The notes under the pieces: generated by a model | What the model was told of the DNA's origin: nothing | Database searches by the model: none | What the model saw: only the letters and a program-made list of their open reading frames with translations | Program-made: the position numbers and the translations under genes | In this document: positions 10,603 to 20,382 of the stretch, piece after piece | Numbering within the stretch: the first letter of the stretch is position 1 | Layout of the letters: the number at the start of each line of letters is the position of its first letter | NCBI GenBank assembly: GCA_004335835.1 | Contig: RWJK01001635.1 | Location: forward strand, 172,332 to 210,712 | Source: Scenedesmus sp. ARA3 | Lineage: Eukaryota > Chlorophyta > Chlorophyceae > Sphaeropleales > Scenedesmaceae | Reading direction: 5' to 3' | DNA: 38,381 nucleotides

Positions 10603-10607
10603 TTACA
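10603..10607 (-). terminator. Possible TGTAA motif for the lipase transcript
   Basis: TTACA on the plus strand reads TGTAA on the minus strand, downstream of all five repeat units. It faces the cryptochrome signal only about 85 bases away, so the two transcripts would end close together. Confidence 0.35.
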
Positions 10608-10659
10608 AGCTGCGCCAGAGCGCAATCTTGAAAGTTGAAAGCCACCACGCATCAGTTTA

Positions 10660-11970
10660 CTGGTGTAGCTGCTCACAAATAACCTACCCCCGCCGCCCCC
10701 GCAAGAGCCGCCTGCTGTGCGCCGCCCTGCCCTCCCACAGCCCTCTGTTGCTGCGCCGCACAAACGAAGGCACCACACCCCACACCAGATCAACCAGCAA
10801 ACTAGCCACCTCAGCACCTGGCCCTCAGGGATTTCAAGGGATTCAAATCCAGGAACACTTGTTCATTGAAGCACGTGCACTTTGAGGTTTGGAACAATCC
10901 TTCTCAAGGCTTGAAGCACGTGGTATGTTCACTGTGGCTGCGGCCGCTGCGGCTGCTCACAAATCACAACCACCCGCCCGCAAGAGCCGCCTGCTGCGCG
11001 CCGCCTTGCCCTCCCACAGCGTCCACAGCCCCCTGTTGCTGCGCCGCACACTGTAGCTGCTGCTCACAAACCACACCGTTTGGCAAACGAAGGCACAAAA
11101 CCCCACACCAGATCAACCAGCAAGCTGGCAGCCTCAGCACCTGGCCCTAAAATTCAGGAATAGTTGGCCATTGAAGCACGTGCATTCCATCCTTTCTCAA
11201 GGCTTGAAGCTTCGTGAAGTATGTTCACTGTGGCTGCGGCCGCTGCGGCTGCTCAAAACTCACATACTCCCGCCGTGTCCGCATCAGCCGCCTGCTGCGC
11301 GCCGCCCTGCCCTCCCATACCGTCCACAGCCCCCTGTTGCTGCGCCGCACCAACGACGGAATCACTGGTTTGAAAACCCCACATCAGATCAACCAGCAAG
11401 CTGGCACCTCAACACGTGGCCCTCATATTCAGGAACACATGTTCACTGGACACGTTCGTCTTCAGAATTGGAGCAATCCTTCTGAAGGCTTGAAGCTTCA
11501 CGTGGTATGTTCACTGCTGCTGCGGCCGCTGCGGCTGCTCACAACTCACATACCCCCGCCGCTCCCGCAGTAGCCGTCTGCTGCGCGCCGCCCTGCCCTC
11601 CCACACCGTCCACAGCCCCCTGTTGCTGCACCGCACAAAAGAAGGCACGACGCCCCACACCAGATCAACCAGCAAGCTGGCCACTTCAGCACCTGGCCCT
11701 CAAATCCAGGAACACCTGTTCATTGAAGCAAGCGCATTCAAGAAGTAAGCCGATCCTTCTCAAGGCTTGCAGCTTCATGTGGTATGTTCACTGCCGCTGC
11801 GGCTGCTCACAACTCACATACCCCCGCCGTGTCCGCATCAGCCGCCTGCTGCGCGCCGCCCTGCCCTCCCACAGCGTCCACAGCCCCCTGTTGCTGCGCC
11901 GCACAAACGAAGGCACAAAACCCCACGCTAGATCAACCAGCAAACTAGCCACCTCAGTACCTGGCTGAAA
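10660..11970 (-). repeat. Five tandem 270-300 bp units at the 3' end of the lipase gene
   Basis: A core around CGCCGCCCTGCCCTCCCA recurs with its CCTGCTG starting at 10711, 10990, 11291, 11577 and 11845 (steps 279, 301, 286, 268). On the minus strand the first unit (11970-11788) is the end of the lipase coding exon. The other four are truncated, diverged copies that also repeat the flanking AAGGCTTGAAGC and TCAGCACCTGGCC blocks. Each has a possible donor (GTATGTGAG or variants). Identity among units is high, with small indels. Confidence 0.88.
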
Positions 11971-12784
11971 CAGTGGCCAGCCAGACACCTGCTGCACTGC
12001 CTGCCTGTCGTTGTCACCTTCAAAGTGCCTGCCAGTTTCAACCTCAAAAGCCCTAAACCGCATGCCATCTAAGCTGTGCTCTGAGATCAGATCTGTTGCG
12101 CCGAGCCCCAGCCTGCCTGCAAGCGAAGCCAGCACACCTGCTGCGGCTGCAGCAGCTGTTGGCAGTGGCGCTGCAAGCCGTTGTGGTTGCTGCTGTGTAT
12201 CTGCGGTCTCAGGAGCTGCCTCCAGAAGTTGAACTTGAAGGGTGGCTGGGTCAGCAGCAGTAGCTGATGCAGCAGCACCTGCCAGGTCACCAGCTGGCAG
12301 CGCAGCCTGCGGCACCTCTGCTGCCTCTGCTGCAGCCGCCACGTCACCGGCAGCAACAGCTGCGCACAGCATACTCCAGCAGAATGCGCACCTGCGGCAT
12401 CAACGCAACACTTGTATTGCTGGTCCCTGACCTTGTGGTCGTCTAGATGTGGCCTAGAGTGACACCATGAGTAATGGCATCAGCTGTAGCAACCCACCAT
12501 AAGATGCAGCTGACTGTCACACAAGCTCACACTGCTGCAGAAACAGCAACCTTTGCAGCACAACGTAGCAGAGGCAGTGGTATAACCCCTGCACTCTGGA
12601 CCACAAGGTGTTGCAGCATGGATACAACTAGTCCACTGCAGTTCAGGTCAATCCAACTGCTTGGCATCCCCTTGGAATCCCCTTTTGCACCATTTCCCAC
12701 GCAGGCTCTGATTGCTCCTCACCTCGCCGCATCAATCGCCGCAAGCAGCACAACCTCTGCTGCTGTCCATTGCTGCAAATGATG

Positions 12785-12830
<46 letters not shown>

Positions 12831-12922
12831 CGTCTGCTGCTGCTACTGCTGCTGCTGCTGCTGCCAACAAAGCCGCTGTCGCTGCTGCTGCTGCTGTCGC
12901 TGCTGCGGCTGCTGCCAACAAA

Positions 12923-12955
<33 letters not shown>

Positions 12956-13285
12956 TGGCTGCACGTGATACAGAAGTCCTGGATGCCGGAACAGTGTGTT
13001 GAGGGGCGTTGGGCTGGCCAGGTATGACGCCATGCTGACTGGCCTGCAGCAGCAAAGCCTATTGCAGCCGCCAACAGCAGAGCACGTTGCTCGGCCTGTT
13101 GACACATGCTGGTGCTCTGACACTGCTGCTGTAGCTGATGCTGTATGGTAGAGCATGCTGCTGCCTGCAGCAGCTGCAGCACTAGCAGGTGCTTGTGCTG
13201 CTGCTGCTGCTGTAGGTGCTGCACATGCTTGCCGGTCCGTTTTGCTGCTACTGGCAGATCCAGAAGATCGCTGCACAAACTCTCC

Positions 13286-13318
<33 letters not shown>

Positions 13319-15012
13319 CACAGCAGCAGGCACACCGGGGCTCTCAAAGCTCACGCTGCTGAAGCGCAGTGGCAGCCCTGCGCAGCTGCGCGGCAGCAGC
13401 AGCGCTGCGCAGTCGACCAGGAAGCCGCCTAGGGAGTGGCCGGCCATGATCACCTGTCGCACAAGAGCAGCCATAGCAGCAGCACATAACACTGCGTTGC
13501 AGCAGCAGCAGACGCAGGATAGCTTTGTCCAGTGCAGCTGAATCGACCAGGCAGCCGCCTAAAGAACGGCCGGCCATGATCATCTGTGGCATATATATAG
13601 TGATGCACAAGGCACAGGCAGATCAGCAGCAGGCACAGGCTGCTCCAACACAAATTGGAGCACAAATTGGAGCATTTGTGCAGCGCTGCGCAGTCGGCCA
13701 GGAACCTAGGGATTGGCCGGCCTTGATGACCTGGCAATGGTTGTGTCGATCATGTTTGAGTCAAAGACGTTGTGGCTCAACTGACACACATGCCTACTTC
13801 AACGTGCTGCTAACCTGCCCGCGTGCCGCGAAATGCAATGGCTTTGCTGCCGACATGCTGGCAAGCTTTGCATATATGGCTCACCTCTATGCCGTCATAG
13901 CCCTGTTCAGCAAGCCCTGGCAAGCACTGCTCATGCAGGTGCTCCATCCAGGGCCTTATCCACCCCTGCAGCGGCTGCTGCACAAGGTCCCGCACTGCGG
14001 GGCCATGCTGCCTCAGTGCCTAACCCCATTCCTATCTCTGCTGATCATAAACATGCCAGCACACAGCTTCTCCACACGCTCAGCTCACCTCTATGCCCTG
14101 GTAGCCCTGTTCAGCCAGCAGCGGTATGCACGACTCATGCAGCTGCTCCATCCAAAGTCATAAAATCCCCTGCAGCGGCGGCTGCACTGGATGCGGAACT
14201 GCCGCCCCCTGATGCTGCTACAGTGGCTGTCCCACCCCTGCCTGTCTTGGTCAGAAAGGAACTGCCTTTGCCATGTTTCCACACGCTCAGCTCACCTCTA
14301 TGCCCTCGTAGCCCTGCTCAGCCAGCATCGGCATGCACCGCTCATGCAGCTGCTGCATCCAAGGCCTGATGAACCCCTGCAGCGGCTGCTGCACAAGATC
14401 TGGCACTGCAGGCCCATGCTGCAGCTTCTTTGCAGCCCAGGCCCAAAAAGACCCTTGTTTGGCACATACAAAGAAGTCTGCCTGGCTGTAGAGCTGCCTT
14501 GCTGTTGTTATGTGGGGCTGCAGGCCTGCTGCGTTGATGCCTGTGATGATGAGGTAGACAGGAAACAGGCGAGGCTGCTGGAGGCCTGGTGATGTGTAGA
14601 GGTGGTTTGTGCAGGGCAGGCTATGGTCTGGAGGAGTAGAGGGGAAGCTGCAGCTGCTGCTGCTGCTGCTGCCGCTGTGCTGGATGAGCGCTGTGCTCCA
14701 TGAAGGCATGCTGCTGCTACTGCTGCTGCTTCTGCTGTTCAGAGGGTTTTGAGTGCTGCTGCTGATGTTGCTGCTGCTGTTTTGGCTGCACACTGTGCTC
14801 CATGAAGATATGCCAGCCTCGGGAGCCAGCAAGGCAGCAGATATGCTGTAGGGGTTGAGCTGCTGCCCCACCTGCTGCGTGGTGGTGAGGACCTTCAGGC
14901 TGCTGCTTGCTGCTGCTTGATGCAGCGCACTGCTTGGGCTGCCAGCTGACGCCTGATACAGGGCTGCTATTAAGCCTGCGAGTTTGCCGGGTGATAAGCG
15001 TGCTGGCCGCAT
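11788..15012 (-). CDS. Alpha/beta-hydrolase, lipase class 3-like
   Basis: Probable lipase or esterase. Exons on the minus strand: up to 14296, then 13453-12723, then 12391-11788, phases 0 and 2, giving about 683 residues from the first in-frame ATG (15012). The open frame reaches further upstream without an ATG, so a 5' exon may be missing. Exon 2 opens with the nucleophile elbow GHSLGG (Ser about residue 246), followed by VSFESPG and, after a Gln/Ser-rich insert, a PLNTLF...LLYHV block. Exon 3 carries SEHSLDGM (His about 588, candidate catalytic His) and VSGWP, typical of ESPG-type class 3 lipase relatives. Ser runs near the N-terminus and in exon 2 come from CAG repeats on the sense strand. 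The C-terminus is uncertain: a stop occurs at 11788, but a donor at 11822 could splice further. No signal peptide was judged because the start is unsure. The substrate cannot be told. Confidence 0.72.
12783..12960 (-). repeat. Interrupted (CAG)n on the lipase sense strand
   Basis: CTG runs on the plus strand, broken by short non-repeat pieces such as the duplicated GCCAACAAAGC (near 12863 and 12913). On the lipase strand they read as Ser-rich low complexity, open in all three frames, before a clean donor at 12723. Confidence 0.8.
13536..13735 (-). repeat. Two decayed acceptor-type echoes of the lipase nucleophile exon
   Basis: Copies of the start of exon 2 lie at about 13683-13735 and 13536-13590, upstream of the intact copy at 13453 on the minus strand. 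The codons for GHSLGG have become GQSLGS in the first and GRSLGG in the second; only the third copy keeps GHSLGG. Confidence 0.85.
13884..14192 (-). repeat. Two donor-type echoes of lipase exon 1
   Basis: The end of exon 1 (GCTGAGCAGGGCTACGAGGG through ATAGAG and the GTGAGC donor at 14296/14295) recurs with donors at about 14106 and 13884. The echoes cover 85-115 bases, including GCCGCTGCAGGGG and a GAGCAGCTGCATGAG-like stretch. Confidence 0.87.
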
Positions 15013-15204
15013 CCCTGTGGGTTCAAGACGAGAGTCGGCACTGAGACAGCTGGGAGCAAAGAAACTGCAGCAGCGATGCTCTGTCACGGCTGCAGCACAA
15101 CAATAGCTGTGCGTTTCCTTACGTAATGTCGCCCTCAGAAGAAAATCTGATCGACCTGCCTCTTTGTCTGCTTGATTGAATGTGTGCAGCGTGGACGGCA
15201 GCAC

Positions 15205-15890
15205 GATAGACGACCGAGGTTTTCATCATGAAGGGATCGGCATCCATCATGGCATGAGCCAAGACCCACGTCTTCTTGAGCTTATTTGCGGTGAACACAA
15301 GGTAACAATGAACGTTCCAGGCTGTTAACAGCTACCAGCGTCAACTAGGGTTTGAGGCAACAGCACCAACACCCGACCTTGCAAACGCCGAGCCAAGGAC
15401 TCATGTAAAGCAGCAATCCACAACGAGAACAACAAGTAAGGTGATTGAGAGTCACAAGCCGCATGATTGGCGCGCACCATGCATCCCAAGCCACTGATGT
15501 GGCACATCCCTACGCAACACCCCACCAATCACCAAGCACAAACAAGAGCGAGCCAGATTGATGTGAGGCCATCGCAATGGCAGTCAGGATGCAGGCTTTC
15601 TTCTGCAGGCTATGATTGATAACTTCATCAGCGGCATCAGCATCAAACAATCACATCCTTCAACTGCTGGCAGACGAGCTGCACAGCTTGCAGCAGCCAT
15701 GTTGGCGGACTTGTGCAGAATAAAACAACCGATGCAGCCAAAAATGCTGCTGCAGGTTTGATTTCAGGCCGCGCATTCGCAATGCCATAAAAGCGCAGCT
15801 GGCTTGTCTGGTAACTACCAAATCTCAACTGCGCGCAGGCCCCCTGCTGGTGGCCCTACAGCAGCCACACCCGCTGCCTCCCAGAAGTGA
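15205..15890. other. Gap between the lipase 5' end and the transporter 3' end
   Basis: Both flanking genes read on the minus strand. I see no coding region here; frames are short and lack motifs. This stretch should hold the lipase promoter and 5' UTR and the transporter 3' UTR. No clear TGTAA for the transporter was found. Confidence 0.45.
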
Positions 15891-16010
15891 CATGTCATAT
15901 GACTGTCATTCTGTCACTAACAACCTGTCGCTGTGCCTGCCTTGCGTTTTCGCTGTTGTACAACAGCGATGTCTGTGCTGGCGCTGCCGTGGCAGACCTG
16001 CAGCCCACCA
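15891..16010 (-). repeat. Echo of the terminal transporter exon
   Basis: 15891-15995 resembles 16040-16140, the end of the last transporter exon with its stop codon (shared GTCACTAA, TGCCTTGC, GCGATGTC/GATGTCATC, GTCTGTGCTGGC). The duplication lies downstream of the intact exon on the minus strand and would be in the 3' UTR. Confidence 0.7.
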
Positions 16011-16067
16011 GCAGCAGCCATACCAGCTGCTGCAATAATAACATGTTATTTAACTGTCACATTGTCA

Positions 16068-17478
16068 CTAATGGCTGGTCACTGCGCCGGCCTTGCCTTC
16101 TTCGCTGATGTCATCGTCTGTGCTGGCAGTACGGTGGTAGCCGTGAGGGTGCATCGCATCCAGCCGCATCTGACAGGCAAAGCTGATGCCTAGGAACGCT
16201 ACGCACAGCCCAAACATGCACCACAGCGGCACCGCCTCCACCTGCAAGTGAGAGCGGGAGAAGATGTATGGAGCAGATGCACTACATGTGTTAAGCATGG
16301 TTGTTGAAAGGAGGCCACTGACAGCCCAAACATGCACCAAAACGGCAAAGCGTTAACCTGCAGGTGAGGGGAGGGGCGATATAGAGAGCAGGTGCAGTAC
16401 AGGCAGCGCAGGTGTACGCAGGGTTGCTGACAGCAAGCCACGCACACCGCAAACATGCACCACAGCGGCTCTGCCTCCACCTGCGAGGAGATGCAGCACG
16501 CAGCACATCCAGCACATAAGCACACAGGCTCACCCGTGCTGCTACGCATGCAGTGACACACCAGCGAACAACGCCAGAGCAGTGCTCATCATCTCATAAA
16601 AACACCTCACATAAGCCCGCAACCGCCCCGAACTCACGTTGCCCAGCATGATGCACACGATGCGTTGAGTGGTATCCTGAAGATGTTTGAAGATCGTCAA
16701 CACTACAGAAATCGTCAAACCCTCACACAACAACAAGCGCCGCCCACTCACGTTGCCCAGCACGATGCACACGAACGCGTTGAGTGGTATCCTGAAGATG
16801 TTGATGATCGTCGCGCGCAGCTCCTCAGGAACATAAGCAGCCCTCATACTCATCATGCTGGGCCAGAAGATGCCCACGCAGACCTCAAACACGCAGAAGG
16901 CCAGCAGCTGCAGCTTGCCCTGCAGAGTAATAGGCTGGCCCTTCAAGCCTGCCAAAGCGATTGCAGCGGCAGGTGAGGCCATGGACGAGCAGCGATCCCT
17001 TGTTAGCATGAGTGACACCAGCAGAAAGTGGAGTAAGCTGCCTTTGAGCCCTGCAAAATGTTTGATTCACTGGTCAACTGAACAAACACATTGAGTAGCA
17101 GAACTATGACACGCGTGTGTGTCACTCACTGGGGTCTTTTACAGGGTTGACTGAAAGGGCCTTGGGCACCACCATGGCTGCCGCTGCTACATGACCATGC
17201 GATCAAGGCAGAAGAACCAGATGCATCAGGCAGATGCTGTCGCTCTCCTCATTGGCGTCTTGTGACTCTGTTGCCAGCCAGTGCCATGCTGTTGACTAGG
17301 AACAAGCAAACAACTTGAGTAACAATTTAACAATCAAGTTTTTAATTGTGTGTTTCACTCACTCGGGTCTTTTACTGGGTTGACCGACAGCGCCATGGGT
17401 ACCACCATGGCTGCTGCCGCCACAAAGTACACACCCTTCATGAATTTCTCAGGCCGGCTGCGCTTCATCAGCACGCCT

Positions 17479-17520
<42 letters not shown>

Positions 17521-19705
17521 CAGGCGACATGCACAGGTCATGCCCGGGGCTTGGGTGTTCCTAAACCACAAAGTTGCAACGATCAACAGTCCGGTGACGC
17601 CACTGCACCTCCTTGTTGACACTCATCGTCAGGAAACACAAAAACAACTGTCATACACATTGACGTCATTATATGTAACGACGTATCATACGCACCTGCC
17701 AGGAAGCTGCCGGCCATGCAAGCCGTCATGAAGTTCACAAAGATTAGCCCGCGCTTCATGGCCTCCTTGTTGGGGCTCATTGTTATGTAACACTGTCACT
17801 TGTCATATGGACCACAAATAACACGCACCTGCTAGGAAGCTGCCCGCCATGCATGCCGTCATAAAATTGACAAAGATGAGCCCGTGCTTGATGGCTTCTT
17901 TGTTGGGGCTCATGGCCATCGTCCACAGGAAGACAAAGCTGTACATGCTCGCCTCAAACAGCGACTGCATGCCGCCCAGCAGCGCAATTGCGGGGTCTGC
18001 AGGGGGCAGGCGNNNNNNNNNNNNNNNNNNNNNNNNNNNNNNNNNNNNNNNNNNNNNNNNNNGCCTCAAACAGCGACTGCATGCCGCCCAGCAGCGCAAT
18101 TGCGGGGTCTGCAGGGGGCAGGCGGTGCAGCAGCAGCAGCAGCAGTAAGATTATCCGGAACACATAGCTGTACATGGACGCCTCAAACAGTGACTGCATG
18201 CCACCCAGCAGCGCAATTGCGGGGTCTGCAGGGGGCAGGCGGCGCAGCAGCAGCAGCAGCAGCAGCAGTAAGATTATCCGGAACACATAGCTGTACATGG
18301 ACGCCTCAAACAGCGACTGCATGCCGCCCAGCAGCGCAATTGCGGGGTCTGCAGGGGGCAGGCGGCGCAGCAGCAGCAGCAGCAGCAGTAAGATTATCCG
18401 GAACACATAGCTGTACATGGACGCCTCAAACAGCGACTGCATGCCACCCAGCAGCGCAATTGCGGGGTCTGCAGGGGGCAGGCGGTGCAGCAGCAGCAGC
18501 AGCAAGAATATCAGGGACACAAAGCTGTACATGTAGACCTGAAAAAGCGACTGCATGCCACCCAGCAGCGCAGTTGCGGGGTCTGCATGCAGCAGCAGCA
18601 GCAAGCAGAAGGACCGGCATATGATGTGTGATGTGTCAGTCAGCGTGCAGCTGTTTGAACAGCGACTGCATGCCACCCAGCAGTGTGACAACAGGAGCTG
18701 CAGCAACGACTGTGTCCCGTCTCTCAGCAGTGACACACAACAACCAGCAACACCTCTCCAGGCAGGGCACCACATGCCGCACAACCTTACATCCAGGGTT
18801 TCAGCAGTGCTGGAGATCTCCCGCAGCTGCAAGAAGCGCCACCTCGTGCCCTCACCTGACACAATGGCATTCCACGCCCTGCTGAACTGCTGCCCGATGT
18901 TCTTGCTGCCTTTGTCGCCGTAGTTCTCGCCCCACGTGGCAATCATCACTGCTCCGCCAGCCACCATGAACACAATCGCGGCATCAAAAGGAGCCACGCG
19001 GCCCAGCTGCATCTTCTCAACAAGGAAGTCTCCAAAGAAGCCAGCAAAGATGGCCATCAGCCCATTGCCTAGGAACACGGCCCTTGAGAATGTCTGGCCT
19101 AGTGCTTGCTCTGCAGGCAGCAGCAGCAGACGGAGTTGTCAATCAAGATTCAGCACGGCTCAGGAGGTAGTCTTGCCCAGCGGTTGCGCTGACGTGAATG
19201 AAGTAGCAGCAGCGGTGGCAGCAGCAGCAGCAGTGGTGAGATCACGACAGCCACGCGGCCCAGCTGCATCTTCTCAACCAGGAAGTCTCCAAAGAAGCCA
19301 GCAAAAATTGCCATGAGACCATTGCCTAGGAAGACCGCCCAGGAAAAAGTCTGGCCCAGCGCTTGCTCTGCAGGCAGAAGCAGCAGCAGCGGAACCTATG
19401 AGAAGAAGCCAGCACAGAATGCCTATGAGACCAGTGCACAAAAAGACAGAACAAGACACGGCCTAGCACAGTATTTATTGCTGCTCATGAGATGCCACCA
19501 GATTCACATATTTTGCTTTTCAAACACTGTCACATGGTTTGCTGACTTTGCTCATGAAAAAGCAAAACATAAACACTTGACAAGAAACATCAATTTCCAT
19601 GCAGGACGATTGATAGACATAACATCACATGAACAAAATTACATAGCATCTCACTTTGCTGATGATGTTTACCATACCGCATACACCAACTACAAGAACG
19701 AACCC

Positions 19706-19745
<40 letters not shown>

Positions 19746-20350
19746 CAGCCGCAAGTAGCAGGAGCAGGTGGTCTGGCCTATCTCTGCAAGCCACCGCAGC
19801 GCACCGCCTGATCTATACACAGTAACACACAGCCTGGCGCCGCGGCCTCCGGCAGCAGCCCATCCACAAAGCCTAGATTGACATGCTACTATATAAACTA
19901 TATCAACATAGCGCGCACCCGAGAAGCCTCGCTTGACATGCTCCGCCCCCAGCCAGCTCTCAAGCATGAAAGCATGACAAGTGCTGATTCCAAAACAACA
20001 CTATACTAACAATGCACGCACCCGAGCAGCCGCTCTTGAAGTGCTCCGCCATCAGCCAGCTCTCAAAGGCAGAGTAAAGCAGGCACTGCGATAGTGACAT
20101 CAACAATGATAAAGTAGGTGACACTGGTGACAAATGTATGCTGTAACAACACATACAACTACACACCCGAGAAGCCTTGCTTGAAGTGCTCTGCCACCAG
20201 CCAGCTCTCAAATGCAGAGTACAGCAGGCTGGTGGCGATGCCGCCCAGCACGCGGCCCACCATCAGCACGCCAAAGTTCGGCGAGTGCTTGGTCACGCAG
20301 CTGAGGCTGTAGATAGCTGCATACGCCAGGCCGGCCGTGCGGCGGCCCCT

Positions 20351-20382
<32 letters not shown>

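Noticed and set aside
17944..18690. CRISPR-like array
   Set aside because: The repeated unit is an exon fragment plus a CTG tract, without short identical repeats and unique spacers, and this is a eukaryotic gene.
17954..19078. A 374-codon minus-strand open frame taken as one continuous coding exon
   Set aside because: It joins true exon 4 to an intron made of exon 5 echoes and CTG-encoded Leu runs. Splice phases and family length (462 residues without it) favour removal as an intron, although I report the open frame as a finding.
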